From an uncultured Gammaproteobacteria bacterium (lineage in GTDB: Bacteria > Pseudomonadota > Gammaproteobacteria > Poriferisulfidales > GCA-002705445): 33,582 nt of DNA. Below the pieces are notes generated by a model that saw nothing but the letters and a program-made list of their open reading frames with translations, had not been told where the DNA came from and searched no databases. Made by a program: the position numbers and the translations under genes. Each line of letters begins with the position of its first letter. Position 1 is the first letter of the stretch. Of the stretch, positions 16,822 through 26,546 are shown piece by piece. The stretch lies in NCBI GenBank assembly GCA_913050095.1, contig CAJXAV010000013.1:1-33582 (forward strand), given 5' to 3'.

Positions 16822-17692
16822 TGGAAATATTTCAATAATTGGAAAACCAAATGTAGGAAAGTCAACCTTATTTAATTGTCTAATTGGTAAGCATTTAGCT
16901 GCATCAACTCATAAACCTCAAACAACAAGACACAAAATAGATGGAATACTTTATGAAAATAAAACAAAATATATCTTTTTGGATACTCCAGGAATTAATT
17001 TTAATATAAGAAAAAATTTTAATAGAATATTAAATAAAAATGCATTGTCTGCAATGTTTGAATCTGATGTAATTTTACATATTATAAATTATAATGAGCT
17101 TGATGACGAAGATAATAAAGTTATTGAAAATATAAGAAGTGTAGATTCGCCAAAAATTTTAGTTCTTAATAAAATTGATTTAGATAAAAATAAAAATAAT
17201 CTTCCAAAAATTTTATCTAATATACCAAAAGAAATCTCTTCTTTATATGATGAAATAATACCTATAAGTTCAAAAAATTCTAAAAATATCGAAATTCTAA
17301 AAAAAATAATTAAGAATTATCTTCCGCAAATTAAAGAGAAAACACAAGAGAAATTTTTCAGTAATAAACCAAGTGAATTTTTTGTTGCAGAATATATTAG
17401 AGAGGCATGTATAAAGTTTCTTTCTTCAGAAATACCTTATTCTTTACATGTGGAAGTTAATAAATTTGATGACGAAGATAGTTTAACTTCAATTGCAGCA
17501 ACAATTTATCTAAAAAAAAATAGTCACTTGAAAATTGTTGTAGGTAAAAATGGCGCAATGCTTGTAAAAATAAGTAAATATGCAAGAATAAATATTGAAA
17601 AGTTACTTGATAAGAAGGTATATTTGAAAATATTTGTTAAATACGATCCAAGATGGAAGGATTCAGAAAATTTTTTAAATTCCTATAACTAA
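16814..17692 (+). CDS. era: GTPase Era
   Basis: A 292-residue GTPase that binds the 3' end of 16S rRNA during 30S maturation. The G domain shows G1 GKPNVGKS (residues 10-17), the switch region HKPQTTRHKIDGI, G3 DTPG and G4 NKID. The C-terminal KH domain carries SIAATIYLKKNSHLKIVVGK, with the RNA-binding GKNG loop. Length is normal. The start overlaps rnc by 8 bp, and recO begins 1 bp after the stop. Confidence 0.97.
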   Translation: MHSGNISIIGKPNVGKSTLFNCLIGKHLAASTHKPQTTRHKIDGILYENKTKYIFLDTPGINFNIRKNFNRILNKNALSAMFESDVILHIINYNELDDEDNKVIENIRSVDSPKILVLNKIDLDKNKNNLPKILSNIPKEISSLYDEIIPISSKNSKNIEILKKIIKNYLPQIKEKTQEKFFSNKPSEFFVAEYIREACIKFLSSEIPYSLHVEVNKFDDEDSLTSIAATIYLKKNSHLKIVVGKNGAMLVKISKYARINIEKLLDKKVYLKIFVKYDPRWKDSENFLNSYN

Positions 17693-17693
17693 T

Positions 17694-18374
17694 ATGGTTT
17701 CATCTGATATTTATATTATTAAAGCAACCTCATATAGAGAATCAAGCAATATGTATGAGGCAGTTGCTAAGGATTATGGAAAAGTTACTCTTATTCATAA
17801 AGGTGTTAAATCTAATAGAAAAAATAACCCTTTAGAATTATTTACAAATTATAGGGTGCATTGGTCAGGAAAAGGAAATATTAAATATCTTCGTGATTAC
17901 GAAAATCTCGAAAGGATTAACTTTTCACACAAGCACAATATTATAGGCATGTATTATAATGAGCTTCTGTATTATTTAACAAAAAATGATTATCATATAG
18001 AAGCGTTATACAGTCATTACGATGAGTCTCTAAAAAGTCTTATGGGCACAACACATCTATTTGTAGAACTAAATAATTATGAGATTGGTCTTTTAATATT
18101 AGCGGGCCACTATCTAATTTTTGAACATGATTCCGATAATCAATTTATTGATAAAAGTAAGAAATATTCTTATATTCCTGATGTGGGCCCCAAAATTAGC
18201 GCATCAAATAATGGGTCGTATATGGGAGAAACTTTATTGGCATTATCTGGAAATTTTCCTTACAACGAAATATCAATTAAAGAATCTAGGGTATTAATGA
18301 AAAGATTAATAGATTATTATATACAACCAAAAAATATTAAAACTAGAGAAATTCTAAAGTATATTTCATTATAA
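17694..18374 (+). CDS. recO: DNA repair protein RecO
   Basis: A 226-residue recombination mediator that helps load RecA onto SSB-coated single strands in the RecFOR pathway and promotes strand annealing. The N-terminal OB fold is seen in SDIYIIKATSYRESSNMYEA and YGKVTLIHKGVKSNRKN; the helical remainder includes YYNELLYYLTKN and FVELNNYEIGLLILAG. No cysteine zinc finger is present, as is common in gammaproteobacterial RecO. Sequence conservation is low, as usual for RecO, so the call rests partly on the era-recO-pdxJ order. Confidence 0.88.
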   Translation: MVSSDIYIIKATSYRESSNMYEAVAKDYGKVTLIHKGVKSNRKNNPLELFTNYRVHWSGKGNIKYLRDYENLERINFSHKHNIIGMYYNELLYYLTKNDYHIEALYSHYDESLKSLMGTTHLFVELNNYEIGLLILAGHYLIFEHDSDNQFIDKSKKYSYIPDVGPKISASNNGSYMGETLLALSGNFPYNEISIKESRVLMKRLIDYYIQPKNIKTREILKYISL

Positions 18375-18389
18375 AGATTGGAAAAAAAA

Positions 18390-19109
18390 ATGGTAAAACT
18401 TGGCGTAAATTTAGATCATGTGGCAACAATTAGGCAGCAGAGATATACACCATATCCAGATATGCTTAATGCAATAAAAATATCTGAAAGTAGTGGTGCT
18501 GATAGTATAACTATGCATTTGAGAGAGGACAGAAGGCATATACAGTTTGAAGATATAATAATTGCTAGAGAAAATATAAAAACAAAGTTAAATTTAGAAA
18601 TGGCCCCAACCTATGAGATGTGTAAGATTGCCAACAAGATAAAACCAGATTTTATTTGTATAGTTCCCGAAAAAAGACAGGAGCTAACTACTGAAGGTGG
18701 TCTAAACGTTAAAAAAAATTTTGGTTTATTAAAAAATATTATAGAAGAGCTAAAAGGATCAGAAGCTTTAGTATCATTATTTATTGAGCCAGATAATACT
18801 GTAATTGACTTAGCTAAAGAATTAGGTGTTGGCGCTATTGAGCTGCACACAGGTAAATATGCAGAAGCGACGGAAGAAAACAAAGAGTTTTATGTAAGCC
18901 AGATCAAGAATGCTACAAATTATGCACATAATTTATCAATAATAGTGAATGCTGGGCACGGACTTGATTATACTAATGTGCAAGAAATTGCTAAGATAGA
19001 ACATATTAATGAATTAAATATAGGTCACTCAATCATTGCCGAGTCAATTTTCCTAGGTTTGTCAGAGGCCATTAAAAAAATGAAAATTTCAATTAAGAGT
19101 GTAAAGTGA
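18390..19109 (+). CDS. pdxJ: Pyridoxine 5'-phosphate synthase
   Basis: A 239-residue TIM-barrel enzyme that condenses 1-deoxyxylulose 5-phosphate and 3-amino-2-oxopropyl phosphate to form the vitamin B6 ring. LGVNLDHVATIRQQRYTPYP, ADSITMHLREDRRHIQ, NAGHGLDYTN and ELNIGHSIIAESIFLGL are diagnostic. I place the start at ATG 18390 (MVKLGVNLDH) rather than the track's TTG at 18378, because the family begins just before LGVN. Its TGA stop overlaps the acpS ATG (TGATG). Confidence 0.96.
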   Translation: MVKLGVNLDHVATIRQQRYTPYPDMLNAIKISESSGADSITMHLREDRRHIQFEDIIIARENIKTKLNLEMAPTYEMCKIANKIKPDFICIVPEKRQELTTEGGLNVKKNFGLLKNIIEELKGSEALVSLFIEPDNTVIDLAKELGVGAIELHTGKYAEATEENKEFYVSQIKNATNYAHNLSIIVNAGHGLDYTNVQEIAKIEHINELNIGHSIIAESIFLGLSEAIKKMKISIKSVK

Positions 19110-19486
19110 TGAACATATTTGGTATAGGAATAGATATTGTAGATCGTGAAAGAATAAATAAAATTTACACTAAATACGGAAATAAATTTGCCGAAAAGAT
19201 CTTAAATGAAAGAGAATTTAAAGGTTTTAATTTATCAAAAAACAAACCATCTTTTTTAGCAAAAAGATTTGCAGCAAAAGAAGCAATAGGAAAAGCTTTG
19301 GGTATTGGTATACGGAATGGTTTTTTGTTGAAGAATATATCAATAGAACATGATGATCATGGCAAGCCAATTGTAAAATTAAATGAAAGAAAAGAATTTA
19401 AATTATATTTAAATAAAATTATTCACGTTTCAATCTCTGATGAGAGAAAGTTCGCTGTTGCTAATGCTTTAATTTTAACAAAATAA
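19109..19486 (+). CDS. acpS: Holo-[acyl-carrier-protein] synthase
   Basis: A 125-residue phosphopantetheinyl transferase that moves 4'-phosphopantetheine from CoA onto the acyl carrier protein. The N-terminal IFGIGIDIVDRERI supplies the metal-binding Asp (D9), and FLAKRFAAKEAIGKALGIGI holds the catalytic Glu (about E58). The C-terminal HVSISDERKFAVANALI is also typical. ATG 19109, sharing a base with the pdxJ stop, is preferred to the track's GTG three bases upstream. pdxJ-acpS coupling is a standard arrangement. Confidence 0.96.
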   Translation: MNIFGIGIDIVDRERINKIYTKYGNKFAEKILNEREFKGFNLSKNKPSFLAKRFAAKEAIGKALGIGIRNGFLLKNISIEHDDHGKPIVKLNERKEFKLYLNKIIHVSISDERKFAVANALILTK

Positions 19487-19490
19487 AAAA

Positions 19491-20378
19491 ATGGATATTA
19501 AAAATATAAGCTCACTAATAGGTAATACTCCCTTAGTAAAATTACAGAGGTTAAACGATACTAATAATAATTTATATGTGAAGCTTGAGGGTGATAATCC
19601 TGCTGGATCTGTAAAGGATAGGGCCGCAATGAATATGATCTCTAGTGCTGAAAAAAAAGGTTTAATAAAAACTGGCGATACTATAATTGAAGCAACAAGT
19701 GGAAATACAGGCATAGCGCTTGCAATGGTTTGTGCTATTGAGGGATATAAACTAATTTTAATAATGCCCGATAATATGAGTATCGAGCGAAGAGCTGCAA
19801 TGCAAGCATATGGCGCAGAAATAATTCTTGTATCAGAATCAGAAGGTATGGAGGGTGCTAGAGATTTAGCAAAAAAAATGCAGGATAATAATAAGGGTTT
19901 AGTTCTAAATCAATTTGCAAATCAAGACAATGTTGAGGCACACGTTAAATCTACTGGACCAGAAATATGGAAAGATACAGATGGAAAAATTACACATTTT
20001 GTAGCATCAATGGGAACAACGGGAACTATAGTTGGTACAGCAAAATACTTGAAATCAATGAATCCAAAAATAAAAGTGATTGGAGTTCAGCCCGATGAAG
20101 GCTCATCAATTCCTGGTATTAGAAAATGGCCAAAAGAATATATACCTAAAATTTATGATGATAAGAATATTGACGAAATAATCTACATAACTCAAGAAGA
20201 CGCAGAGAACACTACAAGAGATTTAGCTCAAAAAGAGGGAATATTCGCTGGCCCATCATCTGGGGGCACAACTTTTGTAGCACTTCAAATTGCAAAAAAA
20301 GAAAAAGATGCAGTTATTGTATCAATAATTTGTGACCGCGGTGACAGATACATCTCAACTGGAATTTTTAATAAATGA
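19491..20378 (+). CDS. cysM: Cysteine synthase B (O-acetylserine sulfhydrylase)
   Basis: A 295-residue PLP enzyme that makes cysteine from O-acetylserine with sulfide or thiosulfate. The N-terminus SLIGNTPLVKLQRL, the PLP lysine in NPAGSVKDRAAMNMI (about K42), the substrate loop EATSGNTGIALAM and the phosphate-binding GTTGTIVGTAKYLK are all present. IMPDNMSIERRAAMQAYGAE and the short C-terminus CDRGDRYISTGIF favour CysM over CysK. It begins 4 bp after acpS and overlaps the exonuclease gene by 4 bp. It is the second sulfur-metabolism gene in the window, but far from sat and not in its operon. Confidence 0.93.
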   Translation: MDIKNISSLIGNTPLVKLQRLNDTNNNLYVKLEGDNPAGSVKDRAAMNMISSAEKKGLIKTGDTIIEATSGNTGIALAMVCAIEGYKLILIMPDNMSIERRAAMQAYGAEIILVSESEGMEGARDLAKKMQDNNKGLVLNQFANQDNVEAHVKSTGPEIWKDTDGKITHFVASMGTTGTIVGTAKYLKSMNPKIKVIGVQPDEGSSIPGIRKWPKEYIPKIYDDKNIDEIIYITQEDAENTTRDLAQKEGIFAGPSSGGTTFVALQIAKKEKDAVIVSIICDRGDRYISTGIFNK

Positions 20379-21136
20379 ATATATTAGTTTTTGACATTGA
20401 GACAGTGCCAGATACCGAGAGTGGTGCAAAAATTTTAGATTTAAAAAATTTAAGTGATAAAGATATTATAAAAGCTATGGAGCATACCCAGCTACAAAAA
20501 AATGGTAGTATATTTCAACCGCTTCATCTTCACAAGATTGTTACTATTTCAGTTTTATACAAAAACAATGAAAAATTATCTTTATTATCTTTAGGGGATG
20601 AAAATTCTAAAGAAAAAGATATTTTAAAGAAATTTTTTTCTGCTATAGATAAGTATCAACCTCAGCTTGTTAGTTGGAATGGTAAAGGATTTGATTCACC
20701 AGTTATACATTACCGTTCGCTGATACATGAAGTGTCCTCTATAAAATATTGGGACAAGGGCGAGGATGATAGAGAATTTAAATGGAATAATTACTTAAAT
20801 AGATATCACGAAAGGCATTTAGATTTAATGGATGTTTTATCTGGTTATAAAAAACCTGCACCATTAACAGATATTGCTCAATTAATTGGTGCACCAGGTA
20901 AATATGGAATTGACGGTAGTAAAGTTACTGATTATTATCTTCAAAATAATATTAAAAAAATTAGAGATTATTGCGAGACAGATGTTTTAAATACATATTT
21001 TGTTTTTTTACGTTATCAATTAATTTCGAACTCTATTTCAAAAGAAAAATATCTTGAATTAAAAAGTGAAATACTGGAGTTTTTAGAGAATTCTGGAAAA
21101 GATCATTGGAAAGAATTTGGTTCATTATGCCAATAA
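20375..21136 (+). CDS. Predicted 3'-5' exonuclease, PolB-like DEDD family
   Basis: A 253-residue stand-alone exonuclease of the DnaQ-like fold, closest by motif to the family annotated as predicted 3'-5' exonuclease related to the proofreading domain of DNA polymerase B. ExoI is NILVFDIETVPD, ExoII is QLVSWNGKGFDSPVIHYR, and ExoIII is KIRDYCETDVLNTYFVFLR, so the four metal-binding acidic residues are intact. No polymerase domain follows. It overlaps cysM by 4 bp and is the last gene of the long plus-strand run, ending 1 bp from the convergent dapE. Its cellular substrate is not known to me. Confidence 0.87.
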   Translation: MNILVFDIETVPDTESGAKILDLKNLSDKDIIKAMEHTQLQKNGSIFQPLHLHKIVTISVLYKNNEKLSLLSLGDENSKEKDILKKFFSAIDKYQPQLVSWNGKGFDSPVIHYRSLIHEVSSIKYWDKGEDDREFKWNNYLNRYHERHLDLMDVLSGYKKPAPLTDIAQLIGAPGKYGIDGSKVTDYYLQNNIKKIRDYCETDVLNTYFVFLRYQLISNSISKEKYLELKSEILEFLENSGKDHWKEFGSLCQ

Positions 21137-21178
21137 TTTATAATAGAACTTTACATAATGTATTATAATAAATTTTTT
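21135..21178 (+). terminator. Possible weak terminator at the convergent exonuclease/dapE junction
   Basis: AATTTATAATA can pair with TATTATAATAAATT across a 15-nt loop with a 3-nt bulge, followed by six Ts. It would end the long plus-strand transcript inside the 3' end of dapE. The stem is entirely A-T, so this is a weak candidate. Confidence 0.25.
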
Positions 21179-22274
21179 CTAAATTGTTTAGATCTTGCAA
21201 GCTAATATTTTCGTTAATTTTGTGCGCAGATTCGTTTAAAGGGCCAAATTCTATAGTTTCTTTTGCGTGTTGTGAAATAAATCTTGCGTCAGAAGTCCCG
21301 CCAGTCGTAGATAAACAGGATTCAATGTTTATAGTTTCTTTAACAACATTTTGTAAAATTTTTGTTAGCTTACCCTCTTTTGTGATAAAAGGTTCAGCTG
21401 AGCAATTCCAAGAAATTTTATAATTGAAGTTTAGATCAGATAATATGTCATCAAACTTTTCTTTAATATTTTTTTGGGTTAATTCATTTGAAAACCTTAG
21501 ATTAAATATAATATCTACGTGCCCAGGAATCATATTTGAAGCCACTTCATCAGATTTAATTGAGGATACTTGAAATGATGTTTTTGGGAAATATTTATTG
21601 CCATTATCCCACTCATAGTCATTAAGTTTATTTAATAAAATACCAGAAATATGAATAGGATTTTTTGCTAAGTCTGGATAAGCGATGTGTCCCTGTATGC
21701 CTAAAATTTTTAGATGCCCTGTTATTGAGCCTCTTCTGCCATTTTTTATAGTATCTCCAAATTTTTTATTGCTTGTTGGTTCCCCAACAATACAATAATC
21801 AATTTCCATTTTATCATTTTTAAATTTCTCAATTACTTTTTGAGTGCCATATTTTGCAGGACCCTCTTCATCGCTAGTTAGAAGAAATCCTATAGATCCT
21901 TTGTGATCAGGATTATTTTCAATAAATCTTTGCGTTGCAGATACCATAGCTGCAATACTCGATTTCATATCTGATGCACCTCTACCATATAAAATATCAT
22001 TTTTTATTTCTGGTTTGAAAGGATCTGTCTCCCAATCTTTAATATTTCCAGGTGGTACAACATCAGTATGCCCAGCAAAAACTATTAGGGGTTTTTGAGA
22101 GCCTTTTTTTAACCAAATATTTTTGACATTTTTAATATCTATATTTTCATGAACAAAATTAAATTTTAACAATTCATCTTTTATATATTTTTGACATCCA
22201 TCATCTTCGGGAGTAATTGATTTTTTTTCAATTAATCTTTTAACTATTGTTTTTACATTTGTAATATTAGTCAT
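21138..22274 (-). CDS. dapE: Succinyl-diaminopimelate desuccinylase
   Basis: A 378-residue zinc metallopeptidase-family enzyme that removes succinate from N-succinyl-LL-diaminopimelate on the way to lysine and peptidoglycan. Metal and catalytic motifs are VFAGHTDVVPPG (H69, D71), GRGASDMKSS (D102), LLTSDEEGPAKYG (E136, E137), and the GEPTSNKKFGDTIKNGRRGS segment; STTGGTSDARFI near the C-terminus is also typical. The start overlaps the dapD stop by one base (TAATG). It is the last gene of map-glnD-dapD-dapE. Confidence 0.96.
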   Translation of the reverse strand: MTNITNVKTIVKRLIEKKSITPEDDGCQKYIKDELLKFNFVHENIDIKNVKNIWLKKGSQKPLIVFAGHTDVVPPGNIKDWETDPFKPEIKNDILYGRGASDMKSSIAAMVSATQRFIENNPDHKGSIGFLLTSDEEGPAKYGTQKVIEKFKNDKMEIDYCIVGEPTSNKKFGDTIKNGRRGSITGHLKILGIQGHIAYPDLAKNPIHISGILLNKLNDYEWDNGNKYFPKTSFQVSSIKSDEVASNMIPGHVDIIFNLRFSNELTQKNIKEKFDDILSDLNFNYKISWNCSAEPFITKEGKLTKILQNVVKETINIESCLSTTGGTSDARFISQHAKETIEFGPLNESAHKINENISLQDLNNLEKIYYNTLCKVLL

Positions 22275-23092
22275 TAATCGAGATCCCTCAAAATATTGTT
22301 AATACCTACTTTTGAAAGAGTTTTTTCATCGACTTTCTTTACTATTATTGCTGCATACATACTATATTTTCCATCTTTAGATGGTAGGTTTCCAGATACG
22401 ACAACAGAACCAGCGGGTATTAATCCATATGAAATCTCACCTGTACTTCTATCGTAGATTCTTGTGCTTTTACCTATATAAACTCCCATAGAAATAACTG
22501 AACCTTTTTCTACAATAACTCCTTCTACGATTTCAGATCTAGCACCTATAAAACAGTTATCTTCAATAATTGTTGGTGTTGCTTGAAGCGGTTCTAAAAC
22601 TCCACCAATACCAACTCCACCAGATAAGTGAACGTTTTTACCAATTTGAGCACATGAACCTACTGTGACCCATGTGTCAACCATTGTGTATTGATCAACA
22701 TAAGCACCAATGTTTACATAAGATGGCATTAAAATAACACCGGGTGCTTGGTATGAACCATATCTAGCTGTTGCATTTGGCACAATTCTTACCTTATTTT
22801 TTAGGGCCTCATCTTCAGATAAATTTTGGTATTTTAATGGAACCTTATCGTAAAAGTCCGATTCTGCGCCTTTAACAACTGAGTTTTTTGAAAAACTAAA
22901 ATATAACAATATGGCTTTTTTAATCCAATCGTTAACTACCCAATTATTATTTATTTTTTCAGCAACCCTAATTTTTCCTTTATCAAGCTCATCTAGCGTA
23001 TTTTCTACAGCTTTTATAAGTTCTTCGTTTTTTGAGATATCAATTGAATTTGATAAATCATCATATCCTGCTTCAATTATTTCTTGTGTCAT
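22274..23092 (-). CDS. dapD: 2,3,4,5-tetrahydropyridine-2,6-dicarboxylate N-succinyltransferase
   Basis: A trimeric left-handed beta-helix acyltransferase that uses succinyl-CoA to open the lysine/diaminopimelate branch. [20 protein letters not shown]-type hexapeptide repeats, [40 protein letters not shown] and [18 protein letters not shown] are near-identical to the gammaproteobacterial enzyme. I prefer the second ATG (23092, [12 protein letters not shown], 272 residues): an AGAGG ribosome-binding site lies just before it, while the track's ATG at 23104 has none. The product fixes the succinylase route, consistent with dapE next door. Confidence 0.95.
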   Translation of the reverse strand: MTQEIIEAGYDDLSNSIDISKNEELIKAVENTLDELDKGKIRVAEKINNNWVVNDWIKKAILLYFSFSKNSVVKGAESDFYDKVPLKYQNLSEDEALKNKVRIVPNATARYGSYQAPGVILMPSYVNIGAYVDQYTMVDTWVTVGSCAQIGKNVHLSGGVGIGGVLEPLQATPTIIEDNCFIGARSEIVEGVIVEKGSVISMGVYIGKSTRIYDRSTGEISYGLIPAGSVVVSGNLPSKDGKYSMYAAIIVKKVDEKTLSKVGINNILRDLD

Positions 23093-23107
23093 TATGCCTC
23101 TCATTTA

Positions 23108-25693
23108 TTAATTATATAATTCTGAAACTTTTTCTTCTATTTTACCCTCAACACGGAAAAAATCACTGTCTTGAAAATTTTCATTTATAGGCACTAAAAC
23201 GAAGATATCATTTGCTTCTTCACCTAAGGTTGATATTTTCGCATCTTTCACCATTAAATTACAACTATCTAATGCTTCACAAATTTTTGATAGGAGGCCC
23301 GGATGGTCTAAAGTGCTAATTTCCAGCAATAACTCATTTTTTTTCTTAGTTATATAAATTTTAATAAATTTTTTGAAGCTTGCTATGTTTTCTGTTTGTT
23401 TTTTCGTAACTTTATTTATTTTATAATCTGAGTTATTCAAAATATCGTAAATCTTATCTTTTAAAAATTTTAATGTATGCTCATCTTTTATAAATTTTCC
23501 TTTATTATCTAGCAGAAGATATGTGTCAATCGCTTGATCGTTATTTAGTGTGATTATTCTTGCATCTACTATATTAATATTAAGATTATCGATTATATTA
23601 GCAATATAAGAAAATATATTTTTTCTGAAGCTCTGGTATATTACCAATTCGGTACAACCTTTGACCTCGCTATCTTTGAAGGCAACGGCATATTTTTTTG
23701 AATTTTTTACCATAAGATCAATATGCCATGCAATTTCATCATCACTATGTCTTCTAAAATAGTCAGTATTTAGTGAAGCCCATGTTGATTCAAAGTCAAT
23801 TTTACTAATTTTTTTTGATAATATTTTCTCTACAGTTTTCTTTAAATTTTTTGTATACCTATCAGTTTTTTCTAAATTAGGAATATTTTTTCTGAAATAT
23901 GATTTGCAAGATAAATACAGTTCTTTAAGAAGAGAGTCTTTCCAATCAGTATAAAGATCAGGATTTGTACCGCGTATATCGGCAATTGTTAGAAGATATA
24001 AATAATCTAATCTTTCTTGTGTTTTTACTATGTCAGAAAATTCTTTAATGATGCTAGGGTCACTAATATCCTTTTTTTGCGTTGTGAGCGACATTAATAA
24101 ATGATTTTCAACTAACCAGCTTACCATTTCTGATTTATGTTTACTCATTCCATGACTTTCACAAAATTTTAACGATTCACTTGAACCAACTTTAGAATGA
24201 TCTTTTTTTCTTCCTTTGCCAATATCATGAAACATAGCACCTAAATATAATATTTCTGGGGAAAGAAGATTTTTAAAAACTTCATGAACAAAAGTATAAT
24301 TAATCTTGCAGTCTTTCGAAGCCATATACCTTGTGTTAGACAGAACTGATAGAGTGTGTTCATCTACAGTATAAATGTGAAAAAGATCAAATTGCATCAT
24401 GCCGACAATTTTGGAAAAAGATTTTAAGTAAGTTGCAAGTACACCATAATCATTCATTTTTCGTAAACATCTAGAAACCCCATCTTTTTGTAAAAATATT
24501 TGCATGAAAAGTTTTTTATTTTTTTCATTATTTTTAAAATTTTTATTTATTAGTTGTAAGCTTTCTCTTATATAACGAATAGTGGTTGCAGATATCTCGA
24601 AATTTTCTTGATGTTTGTTTTTCAATAGAAATACTTCAAAAATCTTACTTGGATCATTTTTAAAAACATCAATATTTTTAACACTTAAAATATTATCATG
24701 TACATATAAATTTTTATTTATAATTTTTGCTTTTTGAAAAAAATTCTTGTCAATAGGATTTTCAATATGCTTTACTAATATCTCATTAAGCTGTTTTATA
24801 TTAGTGATATGTTTATAAAAACTTTGCATAAATTTTTCAACACCAGAATTTGTTTTACAATCATAACCGAATTGCTCTGCAAGCTTTTTTTGATTTGTAA
24901 AATATAACCTTTCCTCAGGTTTATTGTGCAAATAATGCAGAAGGAACCTTGTTTTAGACAAAAATCTTTCTGAGCGTTGAAGTGCCAAATATTCTTTTTT
25001 TGAAATAATTTTTTCGTTGTACAAATCTAGAAGTGAATTTGTTTTAAAGTTATGTTTTGTAATCCATATAAGGGTTTGTAAGTCTCTAAATCCTCCAGGA
25101 CCCTCTTTAATATCAGGCTCAAGTAAATACCCAGTATTTGAATATTTTTTATATCTAATTTTTTGTTCTATTTTTTTTGCGGATAAAAATTTTTTTTCTG
25201 ACCATATCTTTTCCTGAAAAACATTTTTACACAATGCATTGTATAATTTTTTGTCACCTATAATAAATCTACTATCTAAAATATTTGTGTATATCGTTAC
25301 ATCTTCATTCATCGAAAATATGCAATCTTTGATAGTTCTAACAGAATGACCTACTGAAGTTTTTAAATGCCATATGTCTGCAATAAAATTTTCAATATTT
25401 TTTAATATGTTTTTGTTTTCATAGTTTTTTAAAAGAATTAAAATATCTATATCAGAGTAAGGAAAAAGTTCTGATCTGCCATATCCTCCAACTGCAATTA
25501 AGCAAATATCGTTTAACTTTAAGTTGTTCTTTAGCCAAGATTTTTTTATTATTTGATCAATTATATCTGATTTATTTTTTATTAATTTTTTTATACTAGT
25601 TTTTTTTTGGTATTCAGAAAATATATAATCATTAATTATATTATTATTATTTTGAGAGAAAGAAAAATCTTTGACAATATTTTTACTAGACAT
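23108..25693 (-). CDS. glnD: [Protein-PII] uridylyltransferase / uridylyl-removing enzyme
   Basis: An 861-residue bifunctional nitrogen sensor that uridylylates PII proteins when glutamine is low and removes UMP when glutamine is high. The nucleotidyltransferase signature is GGYGRSELFPYSDIDILIL (about 69-87). The HD hydrolase domain has YTVDEHTL and LGAMFHDIGKGRKKDHS (HD at about 489-490). Two C-terminal ACT domains, which sense glutamine, include VDARIITLNNDQAIDTYLLL and STLDHPGLLSKICEALD. All four domains are present at full length, unusual to keep in a heavily reduced genome. It overlaps map by 1 bp. PII itself is not in the window. Confidence 0.96.
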   Translation of the reverse strand: MSSKNIVKDFSFSQNNNNIINDYIFSEYQKKTSIKKLIKNKSDIIDQIIKKSWLKNNLKLNDICLIAVGGYGRSELFPYSDIDILILLKNYENKNILKNIENFIADIWHLKTSVGHSVRTIKDCIFSMNEDVTIYTNILDSRFIIGDKKLYNALCKNVFQEKIWSEKKFLSAKKIEQKIRYKKYSNTGYLLEPDIKEGPGGFRDLQTLIWITKHNFKTNSLLDLYNEKIISKKEYLALQRSERFLSKTRFLLHYLHNKPEERLYFTNQKKLAEQFGYDCKTNSGVEKFMQSFYKHITNIKQLNEILVKHIENPIDKNFFQKAKIINKNLYVHDNILSVKNIDVFKNDPSKIFEVFLLKNKHQENFEISATTIRYIRESLQLINKNFKNNEKNKKLFMQIFLQKDGVSRCLRKMNDYGVLATYLKSFSKIVGMMQFDLFHIYTVDEHTLSVLSNTRYMASKDCKINYTFVHEVFKNLLSPEILYLGAMFHDIGKGRKKDHSKVGSSESLKFCESHGMSKHKSEMVSWLVENHLLMSLTTQKKDISDPSIIKEFSDIVKTQERLDYLYLLTIADIRGTNPDLYTDWKDSLLKELYLSCKSYFRKNIPNLEKTDRYTKNLKKTVEKILSKKISKIDFESTWASLNTDYFRRHSDDEIAWHIDLMVKNSKKYAVAFKDSEVKGCTELVIYQSFRKNIFSYIANIIDNLNINIVDARIITLNNDQAIDTYLLLDNKGKFIKDEHTLKFLKDKIYDILNNSDYKINKVTKKQTENIASFKKFIKIYITKKKNELLLEISTLDHPGLLSKICEALDSCNLMVKDAKISTLGEEANDIFVLVPINENFQDSDFFRVEGKIEEKVSELYN

Positions 25694-26451
25694 TATAAGA
25701 TTTCATCTGGTCTTTTTGTTAATACTTCATAACCATTTTTTGTTACAAGAATAGTGTGTTCCCATTGAGCAGATAAACTATGATCTTTTGTTACGACTGT
25801 CCAATTATCAGGTAGAAGTTTAACTTCTTTTTTTCCAAAATTTATCATTGGCTCTATAGTGAATATCATTCCTTCTTTTAACTCTAGTCCTTCACCGCTT
25901 TTGCCATAATGTAAAATTTGTGGCTCCTCATGAAATTCTTTTCCTATACCGTGGCCACAATACTCTCTTACTACAGAGCAATGATTTTTTTCAGCATAGC
26001 TTTGAATATTGTTTCCAATATCGCCAATTGTTGCTCCTGGCTTTACTGTGTTGATACCTATTTTTAGTGCCTCATATGTCAATTCGACAAGTCTTTTTGC
26101 CTGTATTGTTGGCTTGCCTATATAAAACATTTTGCTTGTATCGCCATGATACCCGTCTTTTATGACAGTAATATCAATATTTAAAATATCCTGTTTTTTT
26201 AAAATTCTCTTGTCCGGTATGCCGTGGCATACTTGATGGTTAATTGATGTACATATAGATTTTGGGAAACCTCTATAATTTAAAGGTGCTGGGATACATT
26301 TTAATTCTTTAGTAATGTATTCGTGACAGATATCATTAAGTTCTTGTGTTGTAATGCCTGGTTTCACAAATTCTTCAATCATGACGAGAACTTCTGAAGC
26401 CAAATTTCCAGCAATCCTCATTTTTTCAATTTCTTTACTATTTTTTATCAT
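25693..26451 (-). CDS. map: Methionine aminopeptidase, type I
   Basis: A 252-residue dimetal enzyme that removes the N-terminal Met from new proteins. Metal ligands are visible in LNIDITVIKDGYHGDTSKMF (about D93, D104), CGHGIGKEFHEEP, FTIEPMINFG and QWEHTILVTKNG. The N-terminal part has no zinc-finger extension. It is transcribed divergently from rpsB across a 180-bp regulatory region, the classic map/rpsB arrangement, and its stop shares a base with the glnD start. Confidence 0.97.
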   Translation of the reverse strand: MIKNSKEIEKMRIAGNLASEVLVMIEEFVKPGITTQELNDICHEYITKELKCIPAPLNYRGFPKSICTSINHQVCHGIPDKRILKKQDILNIDITVIKDGYHGDTSKMFYIGKPTIQAKRLVELTYEALKIGINTVKPGATIGDIGNNIQSYAEKNHCSVVREYCGHGIGKEFHEEPQILHYGKSGEGLELKEGMIFTIEPMINFGKKEVKLLPDNWTVVTKDHSLSAQWEHTILVTKNGYEVLTKRPDEIL

Positions 26452-26484
26452 TTTTAATGGTTAAATAAGATGTATTTAAGTATT

Positions 26485-26514
26485 ATTATACAGATTGTTC
26501 TTAGACGAAGTCTA
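26485..26514 (-). promoter_or_regulatory. map: Candidate promoter for map-glnD-dapD-dapE
   Basis: On the minus strand TAGACT (26514-26509) and TATAAT (26490-26485) are separated by 18 bp, about 34 bp before the map ATG. The -10 is perfect and the -35 matches four of six positions. The -35 falls inside a small palindrome, TAGAC-GAA-GTCTA (26502-26514). Confidence 0.4.
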
Positions 26515-26523
26515 TGATATAAA
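26495..26523 (+). promoter_or_regulatory. rpsB: Candidate sigma-70 promoter for rpsB-tsf
   Basis: TTGTTC (26495-26500) and TATAAA (26518-26523) are spaced by exactly 17 bp, which would start the transcript near 26530 and give a leader of about 100 nt that includes the stem-loop described next. AAGTCTA occurs as a direct repeat at 26508-26514 and 26522-26528, on both sides of the -10 box. Confidence 0.45.
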
Positions 26524-26546
26524 GTCTACGCAATACTAAAAACGAA

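Noticed and set aside
18378-18389. TTG start extending pdxJ by four residues
   Set aside because: ATG 18390 gives the expected PdxJ N-terminus just before LGVN; the extra codons add only EKK.
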